Origin: CAG-411 sp050875145
Lineage (GTDB): Bacteria; Bacillota; Clostridia; Lachnospirales; Lachnospiraceae
Reading direction: 5' to 3'
Assembly (NCBI GenBank): GCA_050875145.1
Contig: JBNMLH010000002.1
Location: 124,001 to 188,000 of the forward strand
DNA: 64,000 nucleotides
The translations under genes and the position numbers were made by a program. Below are positions 1-8,914 of this stretch, in pieces. The notes under the pieces were generated by a model. It saw only the letters and a program-made list of their open reading frames with translations. It was not told the DNA's origin and did no database searches. Position 1 is the first letter of the stretch. Each line of letters starts with the position of its first letter.

Positions 1-347
1 TATATGTATCTACATATTCCAATGATAAAAATATTGCAGTAAATGTGGCTAATGCGGTGGCGGAAGCCTTCGTGGTAGAGTATAAAAATTTAACTGGATT
101 AGAGAATGTACAGGTGTTTGAAAAGGCAGATCATGCCACGTATTATAGTGGAGATGCAACAAATCGAAAATTAACATTGATTATTTATACTGGAGTAGGT
201 TTCTTTTTGGTTTGTGTAATTGTGGTACTTCGCACTATATTTTCAGCTAAGGTGCAGGATTATGGAGAATGTACTCTGGATGGAACGATTGAACTTCTGG
301 GTGTGATACCGGAGCAGGAAGAGCAAGGAGGAAATCAGAATGGATAA
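1..347 (+). CDS. Wzz/YveK-type polysaccharide chain-length regulator, C-terminal part
   Basis: The frame is open to the left edge, so this is the 3' end of a gene that starts outside the window. Seen: a periplasmic-side segment with the Wzz-like pattern N-V-A-N-A-V-A-E-A-F, then a basic stretch and one strong membrane helix (about bases 170-245), then a short cytoplasmic tail ending in an E/Q-rich run. That is the usual C-terminus of Wzz/CapA/YveK proteins, which set polymer length and activate a partner tyrosine kinase. The next gene overlaps its last 8 bases and is that kinase partner. The piece shown is too short to judge the whole domain. Confidence 0.8.
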   Translation, partial: YVSTYSNDKNIAVNVANAVAEAFVVEYKNLTGLENVQVFEKADHATYYSGDATNRKLTLIIYTGVGFFLVCVIVVLRTIFSAKVQDYGECTLDGTIELLGVIPEQEEQGGNQNG

Positions 348-1197
348 AAAAACAATTCTAACGGTTTCTCTACCAGAGAACAAGCAGGTGGCAGATGCAT
401 ATGACAAAGTTGTAGTAAAAATGTATTTACAACATCAGCATAATATACAGCAATGGAAAGAAAAACAACAGGAAAATGGCGTTATTAGTGAACAAAAATG
501 TTCTACGTTCCTAATTTGTGGAACAGATCCTTCTGTCGGAACAAGCAGTGCAGCTTTATATCTAGCAGCAGGATTGGCAAAATCTGGTAAGCATGTACTG
601 CTTTTAGATGCAGATATGAGAAAAGAAAGAGAAAAGAAGTTTGTTGGAAAAGATTGTGAGCATACGTTGGCAAAATATTTGATGGATGAATGTGCATTAG
701 AAGAGAGCATATATGAAACAACGATAAAGCATATGGATTTCGTATCTGGGGGGATTGCGATAGATCCGGTGCAGCTTTTGTGTTCTGCCAAAATGAAAGG
801 ATTGTTTGAAATTATTAAGAAGGAATATGATGTGATATTGGTAGATGTTCCTTCTATGGGGGCATCAGCAGATGCTACTGCAGTTTTAAATTATTCCGAT
901 CAGATTATTCTTGTAGCAGCACCGTATAAGACATACAAAAAGCAGATAATAGAAAGTTATGAGACTTTTCAAAAATATGGGGGAATTTTACTTGGTGTTG
1001 TTGTCAATTGTGTAGATCGGTATGGTTATAAGGATTATATGAGAAATGCAGGATACTATACAGAAAAACATAAGAAAACACTTTTAGAAAAAATAAAGAA
1101 AAAGATTGGAAAAAGTCAAAAACAAGAAAAATCAAAAGAAAAAAAGGCAGAAGAAAGAAAAGTAGAAAAGAAAAATAAAAAGGGTCAGAAAAAATAG
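340..1197 (+). CDS. CpsD/CapB-like tyrosine-kinase-family ATPase with degenerate P-loop
   Basis: MinD-like ATPase domain of bacterial tyrosine (BY) kinases, partner of the chain-length regulator just upstream. Seen: about 45 residues of N-terminal extension; a P-loop region reading GTDPSVGTSS (520-549), where family members have a G-K-S/T core; an intact Walker A' motif VLLLDADMR; a Walker B-like strand VILVDVPS; a short tyrosine group (Y-G-Y-K-D-Y...YY) near residue 230; and a very Lys-rich tail of about 45 residues. The normal tyrosine cluster sits at the extreme C-terminus, so the basic tail is unusual. The P-loop lysine is replaced by Thr, so ATP hydrolysis or autophosphorylation is doubtful and it may act as a scaffold. 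An RBS, GGAGG, precedes the ATG. Confidence 0.78.
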   Translation: MDKKTILTVSLPENKQVADAYDKVVVKMYLQHQHNIQQWKEKQQENGVISEQKCSTFLICGTDPSVGTSSAALYLAAGLAKSGKHVLLLDADMRKEREKKFVGKDCEHTLAKYLMDECALEESIYETTIKHMDFVSGGIAIDPVQLLCSAKMKGLFEIIKKEYDVILVDVPSMGASADATAVLNYSDQIILVAAPYKTYKKQIIESYETFQKYGGILLGVVVNCVDRYGYKDYMRNAGYYTEKHKKTLLEKIKKKIGKSQKQEKSKEKKAEERKVEKKNKKGQKK

Positions 1198-1223
1198 AAT
1201 CAAGTATAGGGGTGAGAAAATTT

Positions 1224-2474
1224 ATGAATGCAGATGTGAGATATTTGCTTTGTTTATTAAAGAGCGTTTTGTATAATGAGACGCCACCAGTTCCTACAGA
1301 AGAAAATAATTGGGATAACATTTTTGTAGCAGCAGGAGCTGGGGAGATTCTTACTTTATTATATAAAAAGATAGAAGAACTACCATTAGAGAAACGACCA
1401 GATGCAGAAAAAATGAATTGGTTAAAAAGTTTTAGTATGCAGACTGGAATGAAAAAACTACAATGTTATGATTTATTAGCACAATTATTACAGGAAGCAG
1501 AAAAAAGAGGCATAAAGGTGGTTGTCTTTAAGGGTCCAATTTTAGCAACACTTTATCCAGAGCCATTACTTCGTAATTCCTGTGATTTAGATATTTATGT
1601 AGAACCAAAAGATTTATCAGCTATGGAAAATTTATTAGTTTTACTAGGGTATGAGAAGAATATAAAGCATTCAAAAGATTGTGTACCTGTATACTTGTAT
1701 GGAAATATTCTCATGCTTGAAGTTCATTGCCGTTTGTATGAAGATTATACAGGAAAACGGATTGATTTGTTAGAGAGCATGGATTTGACAAGAAAAGATA
1801 CCCGCATACAGATTAATGCCTGCGGACTTGATATGGTTACATTAGGTTATGAGCAACAGTTAGTTTTTTTGTTATTTCATTTAGTGAAACATATTTCGTA
1901 TAATGGTTGCACCCTGAAAACGATTACGGATATTGTATTATATATCAATACATATATAAAGGATATTGACAAATACGATTTTTGGAATAAAATGAAACAG
2001 TTGAAGTATGATACATTTTGTAGAACTTTGTTTAGTATAGGTTGCTATTATTTCGGTATGACAAAGGAAATTTTTATTGACGATTCTTATAGCGAGAATA
2101 TTGCGATATCCATGATGCAACAGTTGTATTATACCGGAATATTAAAATCAAATATAGAAAAAAAGAAAGATGACCGACGGGCGGCATCAATTGCATTTCA
2201 ATCTGTATATGGAAAAGAAGATAAGAAGGTTAGTAAGGGACGTATTTGGATAAAAACTTTGTTTCCGAGTAGTAAAGACCTATCGTTTCGGTATATGTAT
2301 GCCAGAAGACATCCTTCGTTAGTGTGGATTGCATGGATTCATCGTGCTTTTAATCAACTGACGATTCGTTTTGGTAATAGGGATGCAGAACAGCTTAATA
2401 TGGCTGTAGACGTAAGACTTGCCAACCAAAAATTATCTTTATTAAAGGATTTAGATTTAGCACGAAGAGATTAG
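1224..2474 (+). CDS. Nucleotidyltransferase-fold family protein (NTP_transf_5-like)
   Basis: About 416 aa. The segment F-K-G-P-I-L-A-T-L-Y followed by R-N-S-C-D-L-D-I-Y-V (near residues 100-125) matches the Pol-beta-like fold of the NTP_transf_5 family, with the D-x-D of the metal site. The rest is mostly helical and unassigned. Members often occur in polysaccharide and peptide-modification clusters, but the substrate is generally unknown and I assign none here. A GTG start at 1212 would overlap the RBS AGGGG (1208-1212), so ATG 1224 is preferred. It lies between the kinase-like gene and the first glycosyltransferase and looks co-transcribed with both. Confidence 0.7.
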   Translation: MNADVRYLLCLLKSVLYNETPPVPTEENNWDNIFVAAGAGEILTLLYKKIEELPLEKRPDAEKMNWLKSFSMQTGMKKLQCYDLLAQLLQEAEKRGIKVVVFKGPILATLYPEPLLRNSCDLDIYVEPKDLSAMENLLVLLGYEKNIKHSKDCVPVYLYGNILMLEVHCRLYEDYTGKRIDLLESMDLTRKDTRIQINACGLDMVTLGYEQQLVFLLFHLVKHISYNGCTLKTITDIVLYINTYIKDIDKYDFWNKMKQLKYDTFCRTLFSIGCYYFGMTKEIFIDDSYSENIAISMMQQLYYTGILKSNIEKKKDDRRAASIAFQSVYGKEDKKVSKGRIWIKTLFPSSKDLSFRYMYARRHPSLVWIAWIHRAFNQLTIRFGNRDAEQLNMAVDVRLANQKLSLLKDLDLARRD

Positions 2475-2486
2475 TGGAGGATAATT

Positions 2487-3599
2487 ATGAAGATTGCAAT
2501 GTTGGGACATAAGCGTATTCCATCCAGAGAGGGTGGCGTGGAAATTGTTGTAGAAGAGTTGACAACAAGAATGGCTGCATTAGGACATCAGGTTGTAGCA
2601 TACAATCGAAAAGGAAAGCATGTGTCTGACAAAAGTTGTACTACACTACAAAGAAAAGAATACAAAGGTGTTAAAATCGTACAGGTGCCTACAATTGATA
2701 AAAAGGGATTGAATGCACTGATTTACTCTGTACTGGCTAGTGTACATGCTGTTTTTGGCAGATATGATGTATTACATTATCATGCAGAGGGACCTTGTGC
2801 AATGATTTGGTTGCCCAAATTATTTGGCATTCGTACAGTGGCAACGATACATGGTCTGGATTGGAAACGGGCAAAGTGGGGAGGCTTTGCAACGAAATAT
2901 TTGAAGTTTGGTGAAAAGATGGCTGCAAAAAAGGCAGATCAATTGATTGTTTTATCAAGAAATATGCAAAGATACTTTATGGATACTTATGGAAGAGAGA
3001 CTGTTTATATACCAAATGGATTGACAATGCCCGAAAAAAAAGAGGTTTCTATTATTAGAGAACGATTTGGACTGGAAAAAGATTCTTATATTCTTTTTTT
3101 GGCGAGAATTGTACCAGAGAAAGGAATACATTATTTAATAAAAGCGTTTAAGGAGTGTAATACAGATAAGAAACTGGTAATTGCAGGCGGTTCCAGTCAT
3201 TCAGCCGAATATTATCAGAAGATTACGCAATTGGCAAAAACGGATAACCGTATTCTTATGACTGGTTTTGTGCAGGGAGATGTATTGGAAGAATTATATA
3301 GCAATTGTAGTTTATATGTATTGCCGAGTGACGTGGAAGGAATGCCTATCAGTCTTTTAGAAGCGATGGCTTATGGCAGACGTTGCCTTGTTAGTGATAT
3401 CCCTGAAAATATAGAATTAGCAGGAGAACACGCTGTTAGTTTTCAACAGGGAAATATAGAAGATTTAAGGGAAAAATTACAGCAGTTGGTTGAGCAATCA
3501 GATACGGAACGAGCTGAGAATACCACATATGTGGCAAATAACTTTAATTGGGATACTATCGTTGAAAAAACACTTAAATTATATGAAAAAGGATGTTAA
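2487..3599 (+). CDS. GT4-family glycosyltransferase
   Basis: 370 aa, GT-B fold. Seen: N-terminal MKIAMLGHKRIPSREGGVE, the glycine loop typical of GT4 enzymes including the DUF1972/rhamnosyl type; the second-domain start with L-F-L-A-R-I-V-P-E-K-G; and the retaining-GT4 EX7E motif with E283 and E291 in V-E-G-M-P-I-S-L-L-E. It should transfer a sugar from a nucleotide donor to a lipid-linked or nascent repeat unit on the inner membrane face. The RBS GGAGGA lies just upstream. Donor and acceptor cannot be told from sequence. As the first glycosyltransferase after the regulators it may act early in assembly. Confidence 0.88.
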   Translation: MKIAMLGHKRIPSREGGVEIVVEELTTRMAALGHQVVAYNRKGKHVSDKSCTTLQRKEYKGVKIVQVPTIDKKGLNALIYSVLASVHAVFGRYDVLHYHAEGPCAMIWLPKLFGIRTVATIHGLDWKRAKWGGFATKYLKFGEKMAAKKADQLIVLSRNMQRYFMDTYGRETVYIPNGLTMPEKKEVSIIRERFGLEKDSYILFLARIVPEKGIHYLIKAFKECNTDKKLVIAGGSSHSAEYYQKITQLAKTDNRILMTGFVQGDVLEELYSNCSLYVLPSDVEGMPISLLEAMAYGRRCLVSDIPENIELAGEHAVSFQQGNIEDLREKLQQLVEQSDTERAENTTYVANNFNWDTIVEKTLKLYEKGC

Positions 3600-3603
3600 C
3601 GGA

Positions 3604-4686
3604 ATGAAAATTGGAATAATAACGCATCATTATATAAAAAATTACGGAGCTTTTTTACAGACGTATGCATTACAACAGTATCTGGAAGAAACTTATCCAG
3701 AGGCGGAAGTAGTTATTGTGAACTATGTGAATCGAAAACATCAGATTATTAATATAGGCGGTTGCTTTCGCTTTTTTTGGAGAAAAGAATCTTTAGCAGC
3801 GTATTTAGAAAAGATTAAAATTCCAAGAACATTTTCAAAAGCTGAAAAGGAATATCTTCATATTACAAAAAAAGTCAAAAGTGCGGAGGAAATTAATCAA
3901 TTAGGGTTAGATGTTATCCTTATTGGGAGTGATGAAGTGTGGCATTATGAGGATAAAGCAGCATCACCAATTAAATTTGCAGTGGGACTATCTGCAAAGC
4001 GAATTGCATCTTATGCACCGAGTTGTGGTAGTGTAGATCTGGAACATCCGATTCCTAAATATGTGAGAGAGGGGTTGCAGAGGTTTACACATATTTCAGC
4101 TAGAGATGATGTATCTGAAGAATTGGTACAAAAAGTATTGGGATATAGACCTGTTCGTGTATTAGACCCTACATTACTATATGATTTCCCTGTTTATGAA
4201 GATGATTTTACAAGAAAATTGAAAAAAGAAAAATATATTTTGATGTATTTTTGCGACAAGTTACCAGAAACAGGAATAGAAATTATAAAAAAGTATGCAA
4301 AAGAAAATAATCTCAAAATATATGGAGCGGGAGAATATGCAAAATATTATTCTGCGGTTACCACAAATGTATCCCCTTTTCAATGGATAGAAATGTTTCG
4401 CAATGCACAGTTTGTTTTTACAGGAACATTCCATGGAGCTGTTTTTTCATTGATTACACAAAGAAATTTTGCAGCATTTTTAACGAATCCAAGTAGGATA
4501 AAAAAAGTAAATTCTTTGCTTGCACAATTTGGAATGTCGGAGCGAATTTTTAAGGATGGAGAATGGACAAAGATGGAAGCATTATTAGATACTTCAATTG
4601 ATTACTCATCCTTTAATGACAAAAAAGAGAAAATAAGACAGTCAAGTTACGAATATTTAAGACAAGTGGTATCAGAGCAGAATTAG
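3604..4686 (+). CDS. Polysaccharide pyruvyl transferase family protein (copy 1)
   Basis: About 360 aa, PS_pyruv_trans family. It starts M-K-I-G-I-I-T-H-H-Y-I-K-N-Y-G-A, the usual N-terminus (first-strand 'YGA' loop). It has I-G-S-D-E-V-W in the middle, and F-T-G-T-F-H-G-A-V-F-S-L in the C-terminal half, the most conserved block of the family. Such enzymes place ketal pyruvate on sugars from phosphoenolpyruvate, though some members move other groups. A longer frame reaches back to 3490, but ATG 3604 matches the family start and sits about 12 bases after an AAAGGA site. A second copy lies at 19,656. Confidence 0.85.
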   Translation: MKIGIITHHYIKNYGAFLQTYALQQYLEETYPEAEVVIVNYVNRKHQIINIGGCFRFFWRKESLAAYLEKIKIPRTFSKAEKEYLHITKKVKSAEEINQLGLDVILIGSDEVWHYEDKAASPIKFAVGLSAKRIASYAPSCGSVDLEHPIPKYVREGLQRFTHISARDDVSEELVQKVLGYRPVRVLDPTLLYDFPVYEDDFTRKLKKEKYILMYFCDKLPETGIEIIKKYAKENNLKIYGAGEYAKYYSAVTTNVSPFQWIEMFRNAQFVFTGTFHGAVFSLITQRNFAAFLTNPSRIKKVNSLLAQFGMSERIFKDGEWTKMEALLDTSIDYSSFNDKKEKIRQSSYEYLRQVVSEQN

Positions 4687-4709
4687 GATGATAATGGAGT
4701 GTGAAAGAG

Positions 4710-5609
4710 ATGGGTAAGCATGCTTATTTAATAATGGCACATAATAACTTTTCACTGTTGCAAAAAGAATTGATGCTATTAGATGATGAGAGAAATGATA
4801 TATTTATTCACATTGACAAAAATACAAAAGATGTGGATACGGCGTATATAGTGAAAAAAGTACGTTATTCCCGCGTGTTTTTTGTGCCGAGAATGAAGAT
4901 TAAATGGGGAGGGTACTCTATCGCACAGTGTACCATTAATTTATTAAAAGCCGCTATGAAGAAAGGAAAATACCAGTATTATCATTTGTTATCAGGGGCG
5001 GATTTGCCAATAAAAACGCAGGATGAGATACACGAATTTTTTCAGAAGGAAAATGGAAAAGAGTTTGTATCATTCGATCGAATACAACCTAGAGAACGAG
5101 ATATCAGACGAGTGAAGAGATACTATTTTTTTCAAGATCAATATGGAAGAGAATATAAACGTGGAAAGTATTTTTTCCTTTATTTGATTGATATAGTTTC
5201 GTTAAAAATACAGGATTTTTTTAAAGTGGATCGTTTTAAAGGGCAACAGATAGAGTTACAGAAAGGACCGGAATGGTTTAGTATTACACATCAATTAGCC
5301 AAGATTGTGGTAGAACGTGAAGAATGGATAAAGAAACATTTTATTCATACAAGGTGTTGTGATGAGGTATTTATTCAGACAGTCGTAAATAATTCAGAAA
5401 GAAAAGCTTGTTTATATCAGAATGGATTAACAAGGGAGATTCCTGCCTGTCTTAGAAAAATTGACTGGGGAAGAGGAAAGCCTTATACATGGACGGTAAA
5501 GGAATATGATGAGCTAATAAATTCAAAATGCTTGTTTGCAAGAAAGTTTGATCCTTCTGTGGACGAAGAAATTATTTTAAAATTGATTGAGCATCTTACG
5601 CAGCGGTAG
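4710..5609 (+). CDS. GT14-like beta-1,6-N-acetylglucosaminyltransferase family protein
   Basis: About 299 aa, core-2/I-branching enzyme family (GT14, PF02485). Seen: start K-H-A-Y-L-I-M-A-H-N-N, then I-F-I-H-I-D-K-N, then the conserved L-L-S-G-A-D-L-P-I-K and G-P-E-W-F-S-I-T blocks. These are the family landmarks in bacteria, where members usually add a sugar branch to a surface glycan. Of two in-frame starts, GTG 4701 lies one base after GGAG and is too close, so ATG 4710 with 10-base spacing is chosen. The sugar specificity is inferred from the family name only. Confidence 0.83.
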   Translation: MGKHAYLIMAHNNFSLLQKELMLLDDERNDIFIHIDKNTKDVDTAYIVKKVRYSRVFFVPRMKIKWGGYSIAQCTINLLKAAMKKGKYQYYHLLSGADLPIKTQDEIHEFFQKENGKEFVSFDRIQPRERDIRRVKRYYFFQDQYGREYKRGKYFFLYLIDIVSLKIQDFFKVDRFKGQQIELQKGPEWFSITHQLAKIVVEREEWIKKHFIHTRCCDEVFIQTVVNNSERKACLYQNGLTREIPACLRKIDWGRGKPYTWTVKEYDELINSKCLFARKFDPSVDEEIILKLIEHLTQR

Positions 5610-5654
5610 TAAGAAATAGAATGTATATGATATTTTTAGGAAAGGTGTGAAAAC

Positions 5655-6818
5655 ATGTTAAAATTGGACGCAAAGTTTACAAAAATAACGTTTACTCTTT
5701 TTGCACTTTCCTGGTTTGTAGGTGATTATACAGGAAATTGGCATGATGATTACAAATATGCACTTTGGATTTTATCTTTAATATTAGGTCTTATGCCATT
5801 GATTTATTATGCAGTGGGATATAAAAAGGATTCTAAGAAAATAAAATGGGATACTTATACATTTAAATATGTGGCATTGGTTGTGGTAGTATTTGCTTTG
5901 GTTTCTATTTGCGCAATTCCTTTTAATGGGCATCATTTGTTTATGTGGAAAGATTTGTTTTATATATTCATGCCTGGTTTGTATATACTAGCAATAGTTA
6001 ATTTGGATGACAGTGATAATTTTGATTACTACATTAACTTGATATTTTGGGGATTTGTTGCTAACTTTATTTTGATAGCAAAGCCGTCTTCTTTTACGGT
6101 TGCAAATTTTTTGAGTATTTCTTTTGCAGATTCCTATTCCCCTTGGGAATCAGGGCTGGCAGATGTTTATATCATTTGTTTTGTGTATTATTATGCAAGG
6201 AAGAAGAAACTACATTATATTATAGCTGCAATTTTAAATATATTATCCTTTAAACGTTTAAATTTGGTTTTTATGGGTATTTATATTCTTATTGAACGTT
6301 TACTGAAGGACAAACCTGTAAGTAAAGCTGTGGAATTAATTGCAAAAGCAGCATTGATTATTTCACCATTGCTTATTTACGCTGCTATGTCGGATAGTTT
6401 TGCAGCTTGGTTTGAAAATCAATTTGGTATGGATTTGAATGGCTTTACCATGGGACGTTTTAATCAGTTAAATCAAATTTGCGATTTGGATGCTAATATG
6501 ACTGGACTTGGGATGACACATTATATGTTAATAAAGATTGATTTTGATATTCATAGGTTGCATTGTGATATTATGCGAATTTTGATTGAGACTACAGTTA
6601 TTGGTTTGGTAGTTTTCGTAAATTCCTATATAAACATAGCGAAAAGAAATCAAAAGGGGTTTGCACTTATGGTATTTTTCCTGATTGTTATGGTTTCGTC
6701 TACCTGTATAGAAAATACGCTTTATTGGCTATTGATTTTCTTAGTAATAGAAAGTTTTCAACGGATAGAAAAGAGAAGAGAGGAAAGAGAAAATGGAGAA
6801 TACCCAGCCGGTAGTTAG
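5655..6818 (+). CDS. Multi-pass membrane protein, probable Wzy-type polysaccharide polymerase
   Basis: 387 aa with about ten or eleven predicted membrane helices. Sequence identity in the Wzy/O-antigen ligase group is low, so the call rests on topology, position and one pattern. The late segment L-H-C-D-I-M-R-I-L-I-E-T-T-V-I-G (near residue 300) resembles the H-x-D-x-x-R...E...G motif seen in many polymerases, and a G-R-F-N-Q-L segment precedes it. It lies among glycosyltransferases in a locus that also has a flippase and a chain-length regulator, so a polymerase is expected. Its end overlaps the next gene by 26 bases. It could instead be a ligase or transporter. Confidence 0.6.
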   Translation: MLKLDAKFTKITFTLFALSWFVGDYTGNWHDDYKYALWILSLILGLMPLIYYAVGYKKDSKKIKWDTYTFKYVALVVVVFALVSICAIPFNGHHLFMWKDLFYIFMPGLYILAIVNLDDSDNFDYYINLIFWGFVANFILIAKPSSFTVANFLSISFADSYSPWESGLADVYIICFVYYYARKKKLHYIIAAILNILSFKRLNLVFMGIYILIERLLKDKPVSKAVELIAKAALIISPLLIYAAMSDSFAAWFENQFGMDLNGFTMGRFNQLNQICDLDANMTGLGMTHYMLIKIDFDIHRLHCDIMRILIETTVIGLVVFVNSYINIAKRNQKGFALMVFFLIVMVSSTCIENTLYWLLIFLVIESFQRIEKRREERENGEYPAGS

Positions 6819-7779
6819 TATTATAGTACCTATTTATAATGGAGAAAAGACATTGACTCGATGTGTTAAAAGCATCAGTGAGCAGAAGTTTACGGAGTAT
6901 GAATTGCTTTTGATTAATGATGGCTCAACAGATAAAAGTCTGGAAATTTGTCGTGAATTAGAGAAAAACAATAAAAGAATTCGTATAATTGATAAAGAAA
7001 ATGAAGGTGTTTCTGCTACTAGGAATTTTGGAATAAAAGAAGCACGAGGCAGATACATCCAGTTTATCGATTGTGATGATTATGTTACAAATGATTATTT
7101 GGACTGCTTGGTTCAAATAATGGAAAAGGAACAGTCGGACCTTGTAATTGCCGGTTATACCAGACATAAAAATGGAAAAGTTACAAAAAGGGTGCCGCAA
7201 CCAATGATTTTTGAAAATCTGAATGCATTTTCAGTGGAGTTTTTTAATTTGTATAATCAATGGTTCCTAAATACACCTTGGAATAAATTGTATAGGAAGG
7301 AAAAAATAGTGAATAAATTTCCTTTAAGTATGTCGTTGGGAGAAGATTTACTATTTAATTTGCAATATTTGGGATGTTGTGAGAAAATAATTGTAATAGA
7401 CCATGCAGGGTATCAATATTGTATTGAAAATGAAAATTCACTGGCAATTCAATATAGAAGGGATAAATTTGAAAATTCTATGTTATTACATAAAAAGGTA
7501 TTAGCTTTTTCAAAGGAAGTATTAGGTTTGAAAGACGAAAAACAATGGAATGACATAACATTTTTAAAGGAAATTCGTTTTTCTATGAAGCATTTGGCTC
7601 AATCAAATACTGTATCGAAAAAAGAGAAGAAAGCGCAGATAAGGGCTTGGATTCAAATGGAAGAAGTTAAGTCTGCTTATGAGAGGTGCAGACATTTGTC
7701 TAAACCAGACCGCTTGCTAAAATTTTTGATACGACAGGAATGGGTGGAGTTCATTTATATACTATTATCAATTATGTAA
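6793..7779 (+). CDS. GT2-family glycosyltransferase
   Basis: 328 aa, GT-A fold. Seen: P-V-V-S-I-I-V-P-I-Y-N-G at the start, N-D-G-S-T-D-K-S as the nucleotide-binding loop, and F-I-D-C-D-D-Y as the metal-binding D-x-D. The C-terminal half has W-N-K-L-Y-R and G-E-D-L-L-F-N, common in repeat-unit glycosyltransferases of Firmicutes capsule loci. It acts as an inverting transferase at the inner face of the membrane. The start lies inside the end of the putative polymerase gene, which suggests translational coupling. Sugar specificity is not visible. Confidence 0.88.
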   Translation: MENTQPVVSIIVPIYNGEKTLTRCVKSISEQKFTEYELLLINDGSTDKSLEICRELEKNNKRIRIIDKENEGVSATRNFGIKEARGRYIQFIDCDDYVTNDYLDCLVQIMEKEQSDLVIAGYTRHKNGKVTKRVPQPMIFENLNAFSVEFFNLYNQWFLNTPWNKLYRKEKIVNKFPLSMSLGEDLLFNLQYLGCCEKIIVIDHAGYQYCIENENSLAIQYRRDKFENSMLLHKKVLAFSKEVLGLKDEKQWNDITFLKEIRFSMKHLAQSNTVSKKEKKAQIRAWIQMEEVKSAYERCRHLSKPDRLLKFLIRQEWVEFIYILLSIM

Positions 7780-7846
7780 ATACAGTTAGAATAAGAGAAA
7801 AATTTTCTTGATATTTCAGATAAAAGATAGAATTTGGAGGAATAGA

Positions 7847-8881
7847 ATGATGAAACAAGCAAGGGACAGGGAGAGATGGATTGACTACATAAAAGCAGTA
7901 GCATGTTTGTCAGTTCTGACATTTCATGTAATTTATGGATTACAAAATGCAGGTTTGCCATGTGGAGGTTTATTATCAGGGCTAAAGTTGCTTTGTGGTA
8001 TTTTTCAAATTCCTGCCTTTATGTTTGCAAGTGGTTATTTGTTTGGTAGAAAATCCATGGGAAATTATTTTTATTTTCAAGGAAGAAAAATAGTAAATTT
8101 GGGTGTTCCTTATATAGTATTTTCAATTGCCTATTATGTTATAAATGTAACATTTAGCTCATCTGTCAATTTTTCTTATACACCAAAAGACCTGTTAAAA
8201 ATTTATATAATACCAATTGCACAGTATTGGTATCTTTTGGCAACAATGCTTATTTTTCTGTTTTTACCAATTTTAGAAAAACTAATAAAAAATGAATTTA
8301 TGGTATTAGCACTCCTGGTTACATGGAAGATTGTGAATACATATCGGTTATCATTGACAAACTACGATTACTATTTTGCACAGTATGCAATGTATTTTTA
8401 TCTGGGAACATTATATTGTAGGCATCATGACAAGTTATCCCTAAAGAAAGAAAAGGTGCAAAATTCATTGGTTATTTTGCTTGGGTTTATAGCACTCTTT
8501 GTATCACTTTACCAATTTGAGTGGGGAGAGATGTATTCAATAATCGAATTTTTTATGGCGGTATTGTCAATTTATTTGTTGATTTGTTTTTTTGAGGGGC
8601 GTGAAGACAAACAAAAGAATCCATTTCTTGATATAATTGCAAAGTATTCTTTTCAGATATATCTGTTGCACACAATGGTTACTGCAGCAGTGAGAATTTT
8701 GTTATGTAAAATGGGAATTGTTTCACAGATACCACAATTTGTTCTTGGATGGGGATTGGGACTTGGAATTACACTTTTTGTTGCGTGGGTTTGTGAGAAA
8801 ACAATTGTTTTGAATATTTTCTTTTTCCCGGAGAGGACTATAAGGAAATTAAGAAACAGAAAAAAGGTATGTAAAGAGTAA
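7847..8881 (+). CDS. Acyltransferase-3 family membrane protein (1 of 5)
   Basis: About 344 aa, ten-helix acyltransferase-3 (PF01757) protein. Typical start R-W-I-D-Y-I-K-A-V-A-C-L-S-V-L-T-F-H, with the probable catalytic His in the first helix, then I-P-A-F-M-F-A-S-G-Y-L-F-G and, near the end, the conserved S-F-Q-I-Y-L-L-H-T. Such proteins move acetyl or other acyl groups across the membrane onto sugars. The frame opens at 7808, but the RBS TTGGAGG fits ATG 7847. It is followed at once by a second family member. Confidence 0.85.
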   Translation: MMKQARDRERWIDYIKAVACLSVLTFHVIYGLQNAGLPCGGLLSGLKLLCGIFQIPAFMFASGYLFGRKSMGNYFYFQGRKIVNLGVPYIVFSIAYYVINVTFSSSVNFSYTPKDLLKIYIIPIAQYWYLLATMLIFLFLPILEKLIKNEFMVLALLVTWKIVNTYRLSLTNYDYYFAQYAMYFYLGTLYCRHHDKLSLKKEKVQNSLVILLGFIALFVSLYQFEWGEMYSIIEFFMAVLSIYLLICFFEGREDKQKNPFLDIIAKYSFQIYLLHTMVTAAVRILLCKMGIVSQIPQFVLGWGLGLGITLFVAWVCEKTIVLNIFFFPERTIRKLRNRKKVCKE

Positions 8882-8914
8882 ACTGTGTAGAAAAAAGAGA
8901 ATGGAGGAAGTTAA

